A stretch of 64,000 bases of DNA from Bathynomus jamesi (GCA_023014485.1 JAJOZX010000876.1:184501-248500), one strand, 5' to 3'; shown: positions 45,900 through 57,373, numbered from the stretch's first letter. A program made the numbers and translations. The notes: generated by a model not told the origin, from the letters alone.

Positions 45900-46950
45900 C
45901 AGTGGAAAAACATGATCATGTAAACATGATCTTTACACATTTTTACCACTTAAAATCTCCCAGTATCTGTTCCACTGTCCTTCGTTTTTATTTATTGCTA
46001 TTTTATTATTTATTATATCTCATATTCGCACTGTAAGTCAAAATCACCAGTAAATCCTTCACTACAAAAATTAAAAGAAAATTTTCTTTATATTTAGGTG
46101 GCATCTCAATTACCACCAAAATACGGTGTAGTTCTTTTTTTGATATTATAAGAACGAACCACATTTTCAATAGAATATATTAAATTTGATTTTTAATGAA
46201 AATAGATAACAGACTGATATGTATAATTACTTGCCCAATCATTTAGTTTAAAAAAAAAGAAGAAGTATGCTTCAATGATATATTAGATAAAATTGTTTTA
46301 TATAAATATATCTTTGAATGTCATACTTATTTTTATCTGATATAACTGAAAACTGTTATGAGTGGTTGGTAAGTATAGTTATTATACCCACCAATCAATT
46401 TATTTTTTCCTTAAAAATGAATTTTAATTTACTCTATTAGATGTGTAATATTTATGTATTACGTCAAAAAAATAGCTACATCGTGTAATTTGGTGGCAGG
46501 ACAATTTCTTTTTAATTTTTACGATGTTCGCTTTTGAGTTTCTTTGTCTTGACTTTAAAACTAGCAAAGTAGTGCTGGGTTTTACCCGTATTCTAAAAGT
46601 TGAAAAAAAATTCGTGTTAAATTTATTTTAACACGAATACATTTTTTATTCGTAAATTTATTCGTAAGTTTATTCGTAAGTGTTTGTAAAGATTCTGTAT
46701 CATGTAGATTTTCAAACTTGCTCTTAATGTTTTTACTGTCAACAAAGATGCTGCTACACTGTACTGGTTACTTCACCATCTATAATGGTTAGCATGATAA
46801 TGAAACGTGGTGGAGTAAGTACTGTTCCTCGTGGTGCTGAGCTGCACATATCTCCGATTCTGATAATAATATTTCTTAGATTATAATAATTTGTTTACCC
46901 TCTGTAAAAAAAGTTACGGAAAAGCTTTTTTTGTTACATCCACATTTTTC
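45900..46950. other. No feature seen
   Basis: AT-rich. A hairpin ATTCGTGTTAAATT/ATTTTAACACGAAT sits at about 46,609-46,638. Confidence 0.45.

Positions 46951-46956
<6 letters not shown>

Positions 46957-47005
<49 letters not shown>
46957..47005. repeat. (TA)n microsatellite
   Basis: TA dinucleotides directly adjoining the tandem array. Confidence 0.95.
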
Positions 47006-47008
<3 letters not shown>

Positions 47009-48600
47009 TAAACACAGACCGTGCATGGCACAAGGAACTCTTCTGGGAAAATCAAATCCACTATAGTCCGAATAAGTAATGATAAATGACAAATACCATA
47101 GTTTTTTTCCTTTTTCATGATTTTAGCCCGACGTGGGCAACGGGTCTCTCGCAAAGAGATCCCATAAATATAGCTTCCCTCACCAGCTATCTGCAAAGCA
47201 GACAGGATCCAGCTTTGGGACGTGGATCTAGGGTTTAAAGCAAACCTAGATCCCTACACTCAGAACCTCTATATAAGTAAAAGACTCGTTGCATTCACGT
47301 CGTGTTGAATAAATCAAAGAAAAAGGGGGTAACTATTGTATTTTTAGCCAAAAAAACCAAAACTTAAACCTCAACCGGGACATTGAGCGTCCACTTTTCA
47401 AGGCACGAAACACGTCCGTTTAGTATACACAAACTCAGAATGGTTCCCTGAGAACAACATATGCTAAACACAGACCGTGCATGGCACAAGGAACTCTTCT
47501 GGGAAAATCAAATCCACTATAGTCCGAATAAGTAATGATAAATGACAAATACCATAGTTTTTTTTCCTTTTTCATGATTTTAGCCCGACGTGGGCAACGG
47601 GTCTCTCGCAAAGAGATCCCATAAATATAGCTTCCCTCACCAGCTATCTGCAAAGCAGACAGGATCCAGCTTTGGGACGTGGATCTAGGGTTTAAAGCAA
47701 ACCTAGATCCCTACACTCAGAACCTCTATATAAGTAAAAGACTCGTTGCATTCACGTCGTGTTGAATAAATCAAAGAAAAAGGGGGTAACTATTGTATTT
47801 TTAGCCAAAAAAAACCAAAACTTAAACCTCAACCGGGACATGAGCGTCCACTTTTCAAGGCACGAACACGTCCGTTTAGTACACAAACTCAGAATGGTTC
47901 CCTGAGAACAACATATGCTAAACACAGACCGTGCATGGCACAGGAACTCTTCTGGGAAAATCAAATCCACTATAGTCCGAATAAGTAATGATAAATGACA
48001 AATACCATAGTTTTTTTCCTTTTTCATGATTTTAGCCCGACGTGGGCAACGGGTCTCTCGCAAAGAGATCCCATAAATATAGCTTCCCTCACCAGCTATC
48101 TGCAAAGCAGACAGGATCCAGCTTTGGGACGTGGATCTAGGGTTTAAAGCAAACCTAGATCCCTACACTCAGAACCTCTATATAAGTAAAAGACTCGTTG
48201 CATTCACGTCGTGTTGAATAAATCAAAGAAAAGGGGGTAACTATTGTATTTTTAGCCAAAAAAACCAAAACTTAAACCTCAACCGGGACATTGAGCGTCC
48301 ACTTTTCAAGGCACGAAACACGTCCGTTTAGTATACACAAACTCAGAATGGTTCCCTGAGAAAACATATGCTAAACACAGACCGTGCATGGCACAAGGAA
48401 CTCTTCTGGAAAATCAAATCCACTATAGTCCGAATAAGTAATGATAAATGACAAATACCATAGTTTTTTTCCTTTTTCATGATTTTAGCCCGACGTGGGC
48501 AACGGGTCTCTCGCAAAGAGATCCCATAAATATAGCTTCCCTCACCAGCTATCTGCAAAGCAGACAGGATCCAGCTTTGGGACCCATTCTGAGTTTGTGT
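47006..48600 (+). repeat. Tandem array of 454-bp LTR-like units
   Basis: Units start TGCTAAACACAGACCGTGCA at 47,006, 47,462, 47,916 and 48,369 (periods 456, 454, 453). The last is cut at 48,582, where 18 bp of inverted unit end (CCATTCTGAGTTTGTGTA) is fused. Each unit begins TG and ends CA (CCTGAGAACAACA). Each full unit carries a 12-bp-stem hairpin (GGATCTAGG...CCTAGATCC), then CTATATAAG 30-40 bp upstream of CATTCACG, then AATAAA. This is the layout of an LTR with promoter and polyadenylation signal. No internal gag/pol sequence lies between units. Copies differ only by small indels, so amplification is recent. Confidence 0.85.
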
Positions 48601-48620
48601 ATATATATATATATATATAT

Positions 48621-49608
48621 AGGGTGTCCCAAAAAAAACTATATACTCTTTATAGCATCATATATTTTATAATTTAAAAAAAACCAAACAATATATTGTT
48701 ATAGCAATTGCCAATGAAAGGTAAATTAGTAATCTAAGTGATCAAAATGTTATAGCGAGTTGTTTGCATATAAAATTTAATTAACTACGCCAAGTGCTCA
48801 AAATGTTCTCCGGCGGCATGAATGCACTTTTGAATGCGTCGACTAACTGATTCGCAGACATGGACTAATGTGGATGCTGTGATGGTCCCGCACTTTTCCC
48901 TAATTGCATCCTTAAGGTGTTCGAGTGTTGCGGGTCTTGTACCATAAACTGCATCCTTCAGGTAACCCCACAAGTAAAAATCAAGTGGAGTCAAGTCCGG
49001 TGAACGTGGAGGATACTCAACGCTTCCTCTTCGTCCTATCCAACGGTTAGGCAACGTTTCATCGAGGTACCTTCTGACATCACAATGATAATGAGGGGGG
49101 GCTCCATCTTGATGAAAGTAAAAGTCGTCGTTTCCAAACAACTTCCGAACTGCGGGTATAATTTCTGTCCGCAGCATGTCGAGATATGCGGCACCGGTAA
49201 CTGTCCCATTAAAGAAAAATGGTCCAACCAAACCCCTGGATGATAAACCACACCATGCTGTTAATCCTGGTAAATTAACATGTTTATCCACATAAACGTG
49301 TGGATTATCAAGTGACCAGTACCTGCAGTTGTGTCGATTTACTGGGTCATTCAGCTTGAAGGTAGCTTCATCAGACCACACGATTTTGTTGCATTGAAAG
49401 TGCATTCATGCCGCCGGAGAACATTTTGAGCACTTGGCGTAGTTAATTAAATTTTATATGCAAACAACTCGCTATAACATTTTGATCACTTAGATTACTA
49501 ATTTACCTTTCATTGGCAATTGCTATAACAATATATTGTTTGGTTTTTTTTTTAAATTATAAAATATAGATGCTATAAAGAGTATATAGTTTTTTTGGGG
49601 ACACCCTG
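48621..49608 (-). mobile_element. Palindromic DD41D mariner, 988 bp
   Basis: The element ends AGGGTGTCCCAAAAAAAACT and (reverse complement) CAGGGTGTCCCCAAAAAAAC. The inverted repeat is about 212 bp (48,621-48,834 and 49,397-49,608), far beyond a normal TIR. It includes the last codons of the transposase (EHFEHLA, stop) on both sides. The 5' half of the transposon has been replaced by an inverted copy of its 3' end. The junction lies at a short repeat of AATGCACTTT/AATGC. Confidence 0.9.
48785..49405 (-). pseudogene. DD41D transposase catalytic domain, N-terminus lost
   Basis: A 206-codon intact frame without stops that covers the whole catalytic domain. The first Asp is in [10 protein letters not shown] (residue about 12), the second in [12 protein letters not shown] (about 98), the third in [19 protein letters not shown] count 41 residues between the second and third Asp, so this is a DD41D arrangement. 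It ends [13 protein letters not shown]. The roughly 130-residue DNA-binding N-terminus is absent because the frame begins at the palindrome junction, where the start MHF is created by the inverted 3' end. Whether this catalytic domain is expressed is unknown. Open reading and high TIR identity suggest a young element. Confidence 0.85.
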
Positions 49609-49609
<1 letters not shown>

Positions 49610-49645
<36 letters not shown>

Positions 49646-50565
49646 GTTTTTAAAGTATGCGAATTCTTGATTTTCGTAAACAACCATCAGTTTTTCATAT
49701 TGTTTAACTAAGTGTAGTTACGACAGACGAGATCTTTTCGATTCTTACTGGATTCTAACTGAATTCTTGTTTGTTTTTTCTGAATTTCATAAATTTTCTT
49801 CTTACACAACTATTTCTTTAATATTCCCTCGCGATCTGGACTGAGAACAGGGATTAAACATACGTTAAATTCTTTATTTTCAAACAAATTAACTAAGTTA
49901 ATTAAAGCAAATTTGGACCTAGTATGTTTCATGGACTGCTCTCGACTTTCCTACGAAATTGCAAACAAGGGCAGTCGATGACCCTGATTTTGTTTCTGCA
50001 ATAGGTTTTCTTGAGAAACCTAACCTAACCTGACCTGACATAACCTGACCTGACCTGACCTAACCTAACCTGACCTAATCGAGTTTCTTATACTATTGTT
50101 TTTTGCAAGATATCACACTAATTCTTGTCATTTTTTGTGAATTTGTATGGCGTAAGCCACACCAGCTCGGACTTATTCAAAAAGATGTTGGAGTGTATTG
50201 CGTCGTTTCAGTAAATAAATTTATTCAATATCCAATAACATTTTTCTTTATCATTTTTCAAGAAAACCGATTGCAGAAACAAAATCAGGGTCATCGACTG
50301 CCCTTGTTTGCAATTTCGTAGGAAAATCGAGAGCAGTCCATGAAACATACTAGTCCGGCAAATTTTGTTTAAAGTATAGTATTTTGTTACGTTAAAACAA
50401 ATTTTATGGTAAGTTAAGAAAATATTTGAGATACTTTTAAAACTGTCATTTTGAAACAAATGCTCTGTTTCTTTCAAGATATAATTTAACAAATTTTCTT
50501 TCGTTTAAACAAGAGCGCCGACTACAAATTTCTTAAGTTTATATATATATATATATATATATGTA
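49610..50565. other. Telomere-like degenerate repeat; otherwise nothing
   Basis: TAACCTAACCTGACCTGACA-type repeats at 50,018-50,085. AAATCGAGAGCAGTCCATGA (about 50,324) is the complement of TCATGGACTGCTCTCGACTT (about 49,928), with more matching blocks around, so 49,920-50,080 and 50,180-50,350 form a loose inverted repeat about 150 bp apart. Confidence 0.55.
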
Positions 50566-51487
50566 CAGGGTGGGCGGAAAGTAGCTCCCTATTTTGGATT
50601 GGTAAAAAAATACGTATATTATCCATTTATTTCAGAAAAAATAATATGAAAAGGTAGGCATACATGGTAGGTTTTCTCTAAAATTCAATGTGGGCTCCAA
50701 CTCTTTCCACCAGCTTCTGGAGCCGCCCAGGAATGGCGTCCACTGACTTTAGCAGGAACTCCGGCGGGATGGAGGACATGACTTCCCGAATTCGGTCCTC
50801 CAGTTCTTCCAATGTCCTCGGTTTGGTGCGTAGACTTCTTCCTTTACCCACCCCCAAAGAAAGAAGTCGCACGGTGTCAAGTCGGGGCTCCTGGCTGGCC
50901 ATTGATGTGGACCACGACGACCCATCCAACGCCCAGGGAAGTGGGCATCCAGCCACTCACGGACAACAAGAGCGAAGTGCTGAGCGGTACCTTGCTATGT
51001 TGCGAAACGAGGTCTGGCCGGTTGTCAGCACATGGGAGAACATCGACGATCTGATATTTATGCAAGATGGCGCCCCTCCGCACTTCGCTCTTGTTGTCCG
51101 TGAGTGGCTGGATGCCCACTTCCCTGGGCGTTGGATGGGTCGTCGTGGTCCACATCAATGGCCAGCCAGGAGCCCCGACTTGACACCGTGCGACTTCTTT
51201 CTTTGGGGGGGTAAAGGAAGAAGTCTACCGCCCAAACCGAGGACATTGGAAGAACTGGAGGACCGAATTCGGGAAGTCATGTCCTCCATCCCGCCGGAGT
51301 TCCTGCTAAAGTCAGTGGACGCCATTCCTGGCGGCTCCAGAAGCTTGGAAAGAGTTGGAGCCCACATTGAATTTTAGAGAAAACCTACCATGTATGCCTA
51401 CCTTTTCATATTATTTCTTCTGAAATAAATGGATAATATACGTATTTTTTTACCAATCCAAAATAGGGAGCTACTTTCCGCCCACCC
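50566..51487 (+). mobile_element. Palindromic DD41D mariner, 922 bp
   Basis: The ends are CAGGGTGGGCGGAAAGTAGC and (reverse complement) GGGTGGGCGGAAAGTAGCTC. Arms of about 410 bp (50,566-50,978 and 51,078-51,487) are inverted copies of the transposase 3' half plus 3' UTR plus TIR, with a spacer of about 100 bp. The arms differ by small indels (for example the G-run in CTTTGGGGG), so they are not an assembly copy of one read. An (AG)n tract abuts the right end in place of the expected TA. Confidence 0.9.
50979..51377 (+). pseudogene. DD41D transposase, C-terminal half
   Basis: The right arm plus spacer encode RYLAMLRNEVWPVVSTWENI, then FMQDGAPPHFALVVREWLDA (second Asp), RWMGRRGPHQWPARSPDLTP with CDFFLWG (third Asp, again 41 residues later). 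Then come PPKPRTLEELEDRIREVMSS and a C-terminus VGAHIEF. Small frameshifts occur near the G-run at 51,205 and near 51,340. The first Asp and the N-terminal domain are absent. The left arm carries the same C-terminal region on the minus strand (50,678-50,956). Confidence 0.85.

Positions 51488-51551
<64 letters not shown>
51488..51551. repeat. (AG)n microsatellite
   Basis: AG dinucleotides with one AA interruption, touching the mariner end. Confidence 0.95.
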
Positions 51552-51554
<3 letters not shown>

Positions 51555-52670
51555 ATATTAGCTATGATTTAAATTTGAAGTAACTATCAGTTCTAGTCCA
51601 AAGCATGTCACACATAATTTTGTGATAAGGCCAAGGTGCAAAACTTGGAATAAGATGCGCCGAGCAAATTATGTATAAATATATACTGTAAATCTCGTTA
51701 GAGGGGTCATTCAACGGTGACGTTTGCAACATTCGGAGCAATTGTTTAGTAAACATTCAACTAAGAAAGTATAAGTGTCGCCGCGCCAAGGGGGTTAAGT
51801 ACCCCGGGGATTATAGCAGTTACAGTAATTTGTCTGTCATGCGCAACGGTTATTTTTATTCAACGCGTCTCTTCTCCAGGGTGGAAACGTGTACCACACT
51901 CAGTGTTTCTCTTCAACCGAAACCCTTTCAGTTTGTCTCACTGAATCGGTATAATTTCTCAGTGTATACTCCCTTTATCACGATACAGTTATTATGTGAC
52001 TTACATTTCTTTCTTCGATTTAAGTACATTTATGCTCAGTAACTAATCGTCCTTCAAAGTATGAATTCTTGTAGAAATTTTATTTAGACCTTGATGACTT
52101 TTATACTCCTCATTCAGTTCTTCAGGTTTAAAAACAAAGTACAATTTCAGCAAATTAATATCTTGTACAAAAGATGCAACAAAATTAATACATTAATTTT
52201 AATTAAAATTGAAATTACAATATTTTGCTAAAAATCTGTTCTCGCGAACAATATTATTTTGTGTGAATCAACAGAATTTGGCTCTCTGTGTGTAATGTCA
52301 GTAATACAGAGGTCTGAAGTTTTCTGTACGCTCGTGTTCTGCATGCTGTAAATACAGAAACAATGGTGGCCCTCTTCAAGATGTCCGAGTTTATCGTGTC
52401 CAAAGATCTTCATGACTACAGACGCGCAGCTATTTCATTCATAAATTTATTGGTAACTGACGTTCTAGCGCTCGGACTGAATGCTGAATGCGATTTAATT
52501 TGTCCAATAACACGTTCTATATATATCGTTTGGTATAAATCAAAGTTTGCAATATTCTTTCTATTTCTTCTACAGAGAAGATGTTACGATCATATATTAT
52601 TTTATTTTGCTTTTTTTAGATACTAAAAGGTGATTCGTAAGAAGCTCTTAATATTTCAGATTTCTATAGA
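51552..52670. other. No feature seen
   Basis: Unique AT-rich DNA. Overlapping short open frames on both strands near 52,230-52,630 have no family resemblance. Confidence 0.45.
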
Positions 52671-53507
52671 TCATCGTTTAGTGCGTTTTCTTTTCTTTAG
52701 GAACCCAAATAGTCCTTTTGTCGTTTGTTTTCCTTTGTGAAAACGTATAGAAATATTTTGGAGTTTCTTTAATCACTTCTCCAGCATCTTGTTTTTCCCT
52801 GCTGTATTTTTCAATTAAAGCTTTTATGTCATGGTCGATACCAATTCCAATTTTTCTCTGATGGTTTTTTTTTATATACTTTTTTAGTGTTGTTTTTCTT
52901 TGTGTAGACGACTTCACTTTCATTCGGATTTGTTTCCCTTCTTTCTTGTTTCTTTTATGTATTAAATTTTTCATTATTTGTAGCGTTTTCTCTTATAAAG
53001 AGAACAACATATTTTCCGTTCTTTTATCCCTAAAAATGGTTTCCCAGTCTATTGCTGTCATGTTTAATTTTATACTTTCTCAGTCTGTGGCCTTCGAGAT
53101 CGAGTTAAAGCGTTTATTTGATAATTTTTGTTTAGTCGTTCGATTTAGACGTTATATGGGTTGTTCTTTCAGTAATGTTGTGGCCTCATATTAACCGTTG
53201 TGGGAGTGTTTTTTATATTAGAGATTAAGTTTCTGTTCTCTACGAATACTAGATCTAAGTAGTTGTTTTTTCTGGTACTTTAATAAGTGATCTCTCGCGT
53301 TACCAGAAACTCATCTGTTAGGGACAACAGCGTTCTTGCTCATTCCTGGTCTTCTATTGTGCTTTGTCCGTTTTCATTAATATGGATACAACACAGGGGC
53401 GTACCGAAGAGGGGGGCGACAGAGGCGGTCGTCCATCCCCCCTTGGGCCTTCTACCGGTGTCTATTGATGTGCTTGATACGCAGGTTTTGTTTTAGTTTG
53501 TATATTT

Positions 53508-53710
53508 GGATCACCTGAAGATCAGTCACCCCAGCCTTTTTTAGTTAGCTTTATAAGACTAACTAACGAAAATATCACGACCTAACCTAACCAATCGTTA
53601 AGGGCGTACAGTTGACCTAACGATTGGTTAGGTTAGGTCGTGATATTTTCGTTAGTTAGGCTTATAAAGCTAACTAAAAAAGGCTGGGGTGACAGATCTT
53701 CAGGTGATCC
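53508..53710. mobile_element. Palindromic MITE, 203 bp, perfect 8-bp TSD
   Basis: Second copy of the 13,048 MITE: GGATCACCTGAAGATCAG to its complement. GTATATTT is duplicated at 53,500-53,507 and 53,711-53,718. Arms contain GGTTAGGTTAGGTCGTGATA. Inserted inside the hAT element. Confidence 0.95.
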
Positions 53711-53797
53711 GTATATTTTATAGTAAGAATACATTTTAAATTATTTATTTTATATTCATTAATATGAAATATTAATACTAAACCTGTCATTCCAGGC

Positions 53798-53876
53798 CAG
53801 TGTTGCTAGGTAAAAAATTGAAAACCCGCCAAATTATGTTTAAAAACCAGCCCAAAAACAGCCAAACCAAGCTTTA

Positions 53877-53929
<53 letters not shown>

Positions 53930-54210
53930 GATAGCATTAAACCTGCTTAGTGTATATCTGTACAGTACTTTGTTTTAGTTACTCACACGCTAAAAAATTT
54001 ACATGTATCGGTGACCGATACATACAATTTTTTAGTTTACAATATTTATATTTGTTGAATATTCAAACTTTCCGCTATTAGTCCAAAAAGACATTATCTG
54101 AATTTAAAAACAGTAAAAAATTCGCCGACCCGCGACTGTAGATTTTTATCCGCCAATTAGTCTTAAAACCAGCCCAATTTGGCGATAAAACCGCGGACTT
54201 GGCAACTGTG
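53798..54210. mobile_element. hAT MITE, 413 bp
   Basis: CAGTGTTGCTAGG and (reverse complement) CACAGTTGCCAAGTCCGCGG ends; AACCCGCCAAATTA with GCCAATTTGGCG subterminal repeats. Flanks TTCCAGGC/CCCCAGGC are an 8-bp TSD with two mismatches. (TA)n expanded inside. Nested in the same hAT. Confidence 0.75.
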
Positions 54211-55830
54211 CCCCAGGCATCCTTAGGGCTGTTCATTGTGATTTTAGTTTTGTTTAGTTCTATGCTCTGTATTGGCGATTTGTACTTCTGTGACCTGCAT
54301 TGTATACTCGTACATTGTGAAGTGAGCTGCCATCATGGATCTTCATCATTATTTCAATAGAAAAAAACGAGTGTGATGCAAATATGAATGAAGCTGATAA
54401 TAATCAGAGTAAATTTGCAAAATCTAGACTTAATCAAATTGACAATTTTGAACAATCTTCTGTGGCAAATAGTACACAGACCAAGACTTCAAATTCTGGT
54501 GTCTCAAGTGCATCTAGTGATTATGCAGCATCAGCAAGCGGTTCGTCAAACCTGAATATTGGCTCGAGTAAATGTTTATGTATCTACATACTCGTATGGT
54601 AGATACGAGTATGTATGTGTATACGATACACACACACACACACACACACACACACCTTTGTTTTAGTCACTCACACACCCCCCTTGACCAAATCCTGGCT
54701 ATGCCCCTGAATTAGAACATTGAAGTCTCTGCAGGTTAATATATTAAGAGATGGGGGTTTCAGCTTCGCATCGAGTTTCTGATTTGTTTATATTGTAACA
54801 AAACTTATCATTTACAGTATATGGAGGTCTGTATAAAATTATTTATATCATATTCAGATTTTTCAATTTTTTTTTCGCCAAACACTCGAAGTAGCTACTT
54901 GATTTACATAATATTATCATTTCTGCAAAGTTTTTCGTGTATGTATACGCCATAACATCTTTTTTTTTGTTTCCTATTCCTATCCTATCCGTTTGTAAAA
55001 ATATTTTAGGTGTCTATTTGGATTTACTTTTCATCAATACAATTTTCACAGTTGGTTTGGCATTCCTTAAAATGTATTTCAGTTAAGATGGGAAATCTGC
55101 TTTTCTTTTTGCATATTTTCTTTTAGATACAAGAGTTTGTTCAGACTTTGGTTCTTTCATATCTGTAAGTATAACATCTTTACTCGTTAATTTGCACTTT
55201 GTCTTTGTTGATTTCCTGATTTTGAGTCCTTTAAAGAAGCGTGTTTTCTTGTCTCGTAGCCTTCCGTGAAATATGAAGAATAAATTTTGACATTTTCATA
55301 GGCTCTGAACTATCGAGAAATTATCTCCTTAATTGAACGACAACTCGCTAAGTGCTGATTCCGTCAAATAGTCATTTCACACTTACAGTTCGGAGTGTTG
55401 GTGGAAGTGTTTATTGAAGGATTATGGAAGAAACATTTTTTGTCCTATTTGCAGTCTCCACACCTTGCGTAATGTTTACAGAGGGTGAGTTGATGGAATT
55501 TACAGTTTTCTCCAAATTTACAGTGACAATATTTGTCATGGAATTTGCAGCTAGTTCGAGGGACATGGAGGCATTGTCGTCTCTCTCTCTCTCCTCTCTC
55601 TCCATACTCTGAAAACTGTCGAATTACTTTAACCCAAATTAGAGACAAATAAGTAGTTAAGCAGTTAAAAACATCACTTTTGGTAGTTTCGAAAATAAGG
55701 GTTTTAATTTTTTTAAAACTTTTTACTCCTTATTTTCAGAATTACTGGAGTAGTGCAGTAATCTTTAGTTAATGAGTCAGAGTTTATTTGACACCAATTT
55801 TGGTTAATTCAATAATTTGTAGTGTATACC

Positions 55831-55861
<31 letters not shown>

Positions 55862-55868
55862 TATATAT

Positions 55869-56151
55869 GCGCCTCAGTGGTGTAGTGGTTAGCGTCGCTG
55901 ACTACGAATCCATCGGCCCCGGGTTCGAGACCCGACTTCAGCCGGCGCGCAGCAAAACCCAGCTGTTCATCCTTCCACACAATAAAGAAAGTGGTTGGTA
56001 GATAAATGGGTACCCTAGGTGGCCTAGTGGTTAAGACGCTGGGCTGCTGATGGGGCGTGGTTCAGATTCCACGTTAAACTGTAGGTCTAAGGTGGAGTGA
56101 AAAGCTTGACCTTCGTCAGAATGAACAATTCGGGCGGAAGCTAACCAAAGG
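55869..56151 (+). repeat. Dual-tRNA SINE, family A, best copy
   Basis: Complete copy. First tRNA-like unit GGTGTAGTGGTTAGCGTCGC with GGGTTCGAGACCC; linker with ATAAAGAAAGTGGTTGG; second unit GGCCTAGTGGTTAAGACGCT with GGTTCAGATTCC; body AACTGTAGGTCTAAGGTGGA; tail ATTCGGGCGGAAGCTAACCA. Flanked by (TA)n. Confidence 0.92.
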
Positions 56152-56153
56152 TT

Positions 56154-56184
<31 letters not shown>

Positions 56185-56186
<2 letters not shown>

Positions 56187-56420
56187 TGGCGTTTCAGGTC
56201 GACCCTAGAAATATGAAAATTGGCGGAATTTGTAGCAAGTAGGTAGTAATTCAATGTTTCAGGTCGATCCTATAAGAAGCGACGAAGTAAGTTATATGTT
56301 GTTTTATTGTTATTATTGTTTACGTAAAGTAAATACTATACAAGAGAGGTTCCAAATACCAAATACAAACTACAAATTCCGCCAATTTTCATATTTTTAG
56401 GGTCGACCTGAAACACCCTG
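56185..56420. mobile_element. Tc1/mariner-type MITE, 236 bp (family G)
   Basis: The left end CATGGCGTTTCAGGTCGACC and the right end (reverse complement CAGGGTGTTTCAGGTCGACC) are TIRs. They extend through AAAATTGGCGGAATTTGTAG on both sides. An extra internal GTTTCAGGTCGATCC occurs at about 56,259. Confidence 0.85.
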
Positions 56421-56520
56421 TATATATAAATGAAAGATAAGAAAAGCATTTAAAAGAAGACCACGTTTCGACCACTACCGTTGAGCCCTCTTCAGTTCGT
56501 ATAATACAAATTAATTCAAA

Positions 56521-57130
56521 AGCAGCAGAAGCATGTCTGTACCATCAACCAGTACAAAGAGAAGAGAAGGAAAATTTAGTTGATTGGTCATTACAGCCCA
56601 AAACGAGGTTAATGAGGAGGAACAAACTGTGAACTTATATTCAAACATGGTATATTATCCAGAACTGTAAAACAGATAACGTGCTGCAGTAATGCGTACT
56701 ACAAAATCCTTTGGAAAAGTAAAGCATTTTGACATTTTGATGTAACATATAGTACAAAATGCATTCTAGTTCCGGACATAAAGAAACTATATCGCGTTCT
56801 TCCTCTCCAGTGTCTGGTGTTCTTATGCTCCTTTGTAAAAATTAATAACGTATTTCTGGTCCAAGTTAACTGCATATGCTTGTACCGTTTCACGTTACTG
56901 CTTTAAGTATTACCCACGTAGTATTTACGAAGGACGTTACACAGATTACCAATCAACCACACAACATTTTTAGAATAAACTTTGCATGGAACTGCGCGCG
57001 ATTTCTTAATCAAAATATCCATACACGTTTCATGAGGCCGACACTTACTTTTCATCTGATTTTTAAGAAAATTGTTTACTACCGCGGTTCTTTAACAAAT
57101 GGAGGGAAAAATCATATGGTTATGCTAGAC
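56521..57130. other. No feature seen
   Basis: Unique sequence. A 93-codon open frame at 56,876-57,154 shows no recognisable family. Confidence 0.45.
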
Positions 57131-57164
57131 TTGATTTATCCGACTGAGTCGGAATAGAAAGATA

Positions 57165-57340
57165 ATGGAGCAAGTGTAGTTTACGTCCCCCTGACGCAAA
57201 AGGGGACACAAACTACACTAGGTCAAAGTTGGGGAACGTAAACTACACTAGGATCTTTAGGAGACATTTTTTAAATGAATCCATCAAATAAAACGTTAAA
57301 ACTAACGAAAATATTACGACTTAACCTAACCAATCGTCTA

Positions 57341-57345
<5 letters not shown>
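57165..57345. repeat. GTGTAGTTTACGT motif cluster and Merlin-MITE-like core
   Basis: AGTGTAGTTTACGTCCCC and its inverted form (GAACGTAAACTACACTAGG) occur in both orientations, the same words as in the arms at 57,625-57,740. CTAACGAAAATATTACGAC then CTAACCAATCGTC is a degenerate form of the palindromic-MITE core. Confidence 0.75.

Positions 57346-57370
<25 letters not shown>

Positions 57371-57373
<3 letters not shown>

Larger units (their letters stand above)
53394..54709 (+). mobile_element. hAT element, non-autonomous, 1.3 kb
   Basis: CAGGGGCGTACCGAAGAGGG and (reverse complement) CAGGGGCATAGCCAGGATTT are hAT-type ends. A start MDLHHYFNRKKRV at about 54,334 and the serine-rich frame to 54,602 look like the N-terminus of a hAT/ZMYM-type transposase with the rest missing. 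It interrupts the LINE between its GDFN-like block and later endonuclease sequence. The flanking 8-mers do not match, so the TSD is decayed. Confidence 0.7.
52676..55650 (-). pseudogene. Non-LTR retrotransposon with CCCH ORF1 and APE-like endonuclease
   Basis: Minus-strand relic. At 55,570-55,450 a CCCH zinc finger is visible: CKFHDKYC, then CKFGENCKFH (C-x5-C-x3-H) and LCKHYARCGDCK, the kind of nucleic-acid-binding ORF1 seen in some LINEs. Further on, PPYTVNDKF and CRDFNV (about 54,830-54,705) match the endonuclease RPPYT...GDFN blocks. After the hAT insertion (53,394-54,709) it resumes with DEFLVTREITY and RKNNYLDLVFVENRNLISNI (about 53,330-53,220). RT was not recognised before about 52,676, where GIGIDHDIKALIEKYSREKQ ends the readable part. 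Stops and shifts throughout. Confidence 0.65.

Noticed and set aside
47380..47425. Hammerhead ribozyme in the 454-bp repeat (CACGAAACACGTCC)
   Set aside because: GAAAC and GTC words and a partial stem II exist, but the CTGANGA core is degenerate (ACATTGA) and stem I does not pair.
50688..50978. Plus-strand continuation of a 229-codon transposase frame through the left arm
   Set aside because: The first part is antisense of the left-arm transposase. Only from the spacer onward does it read as real transposase.
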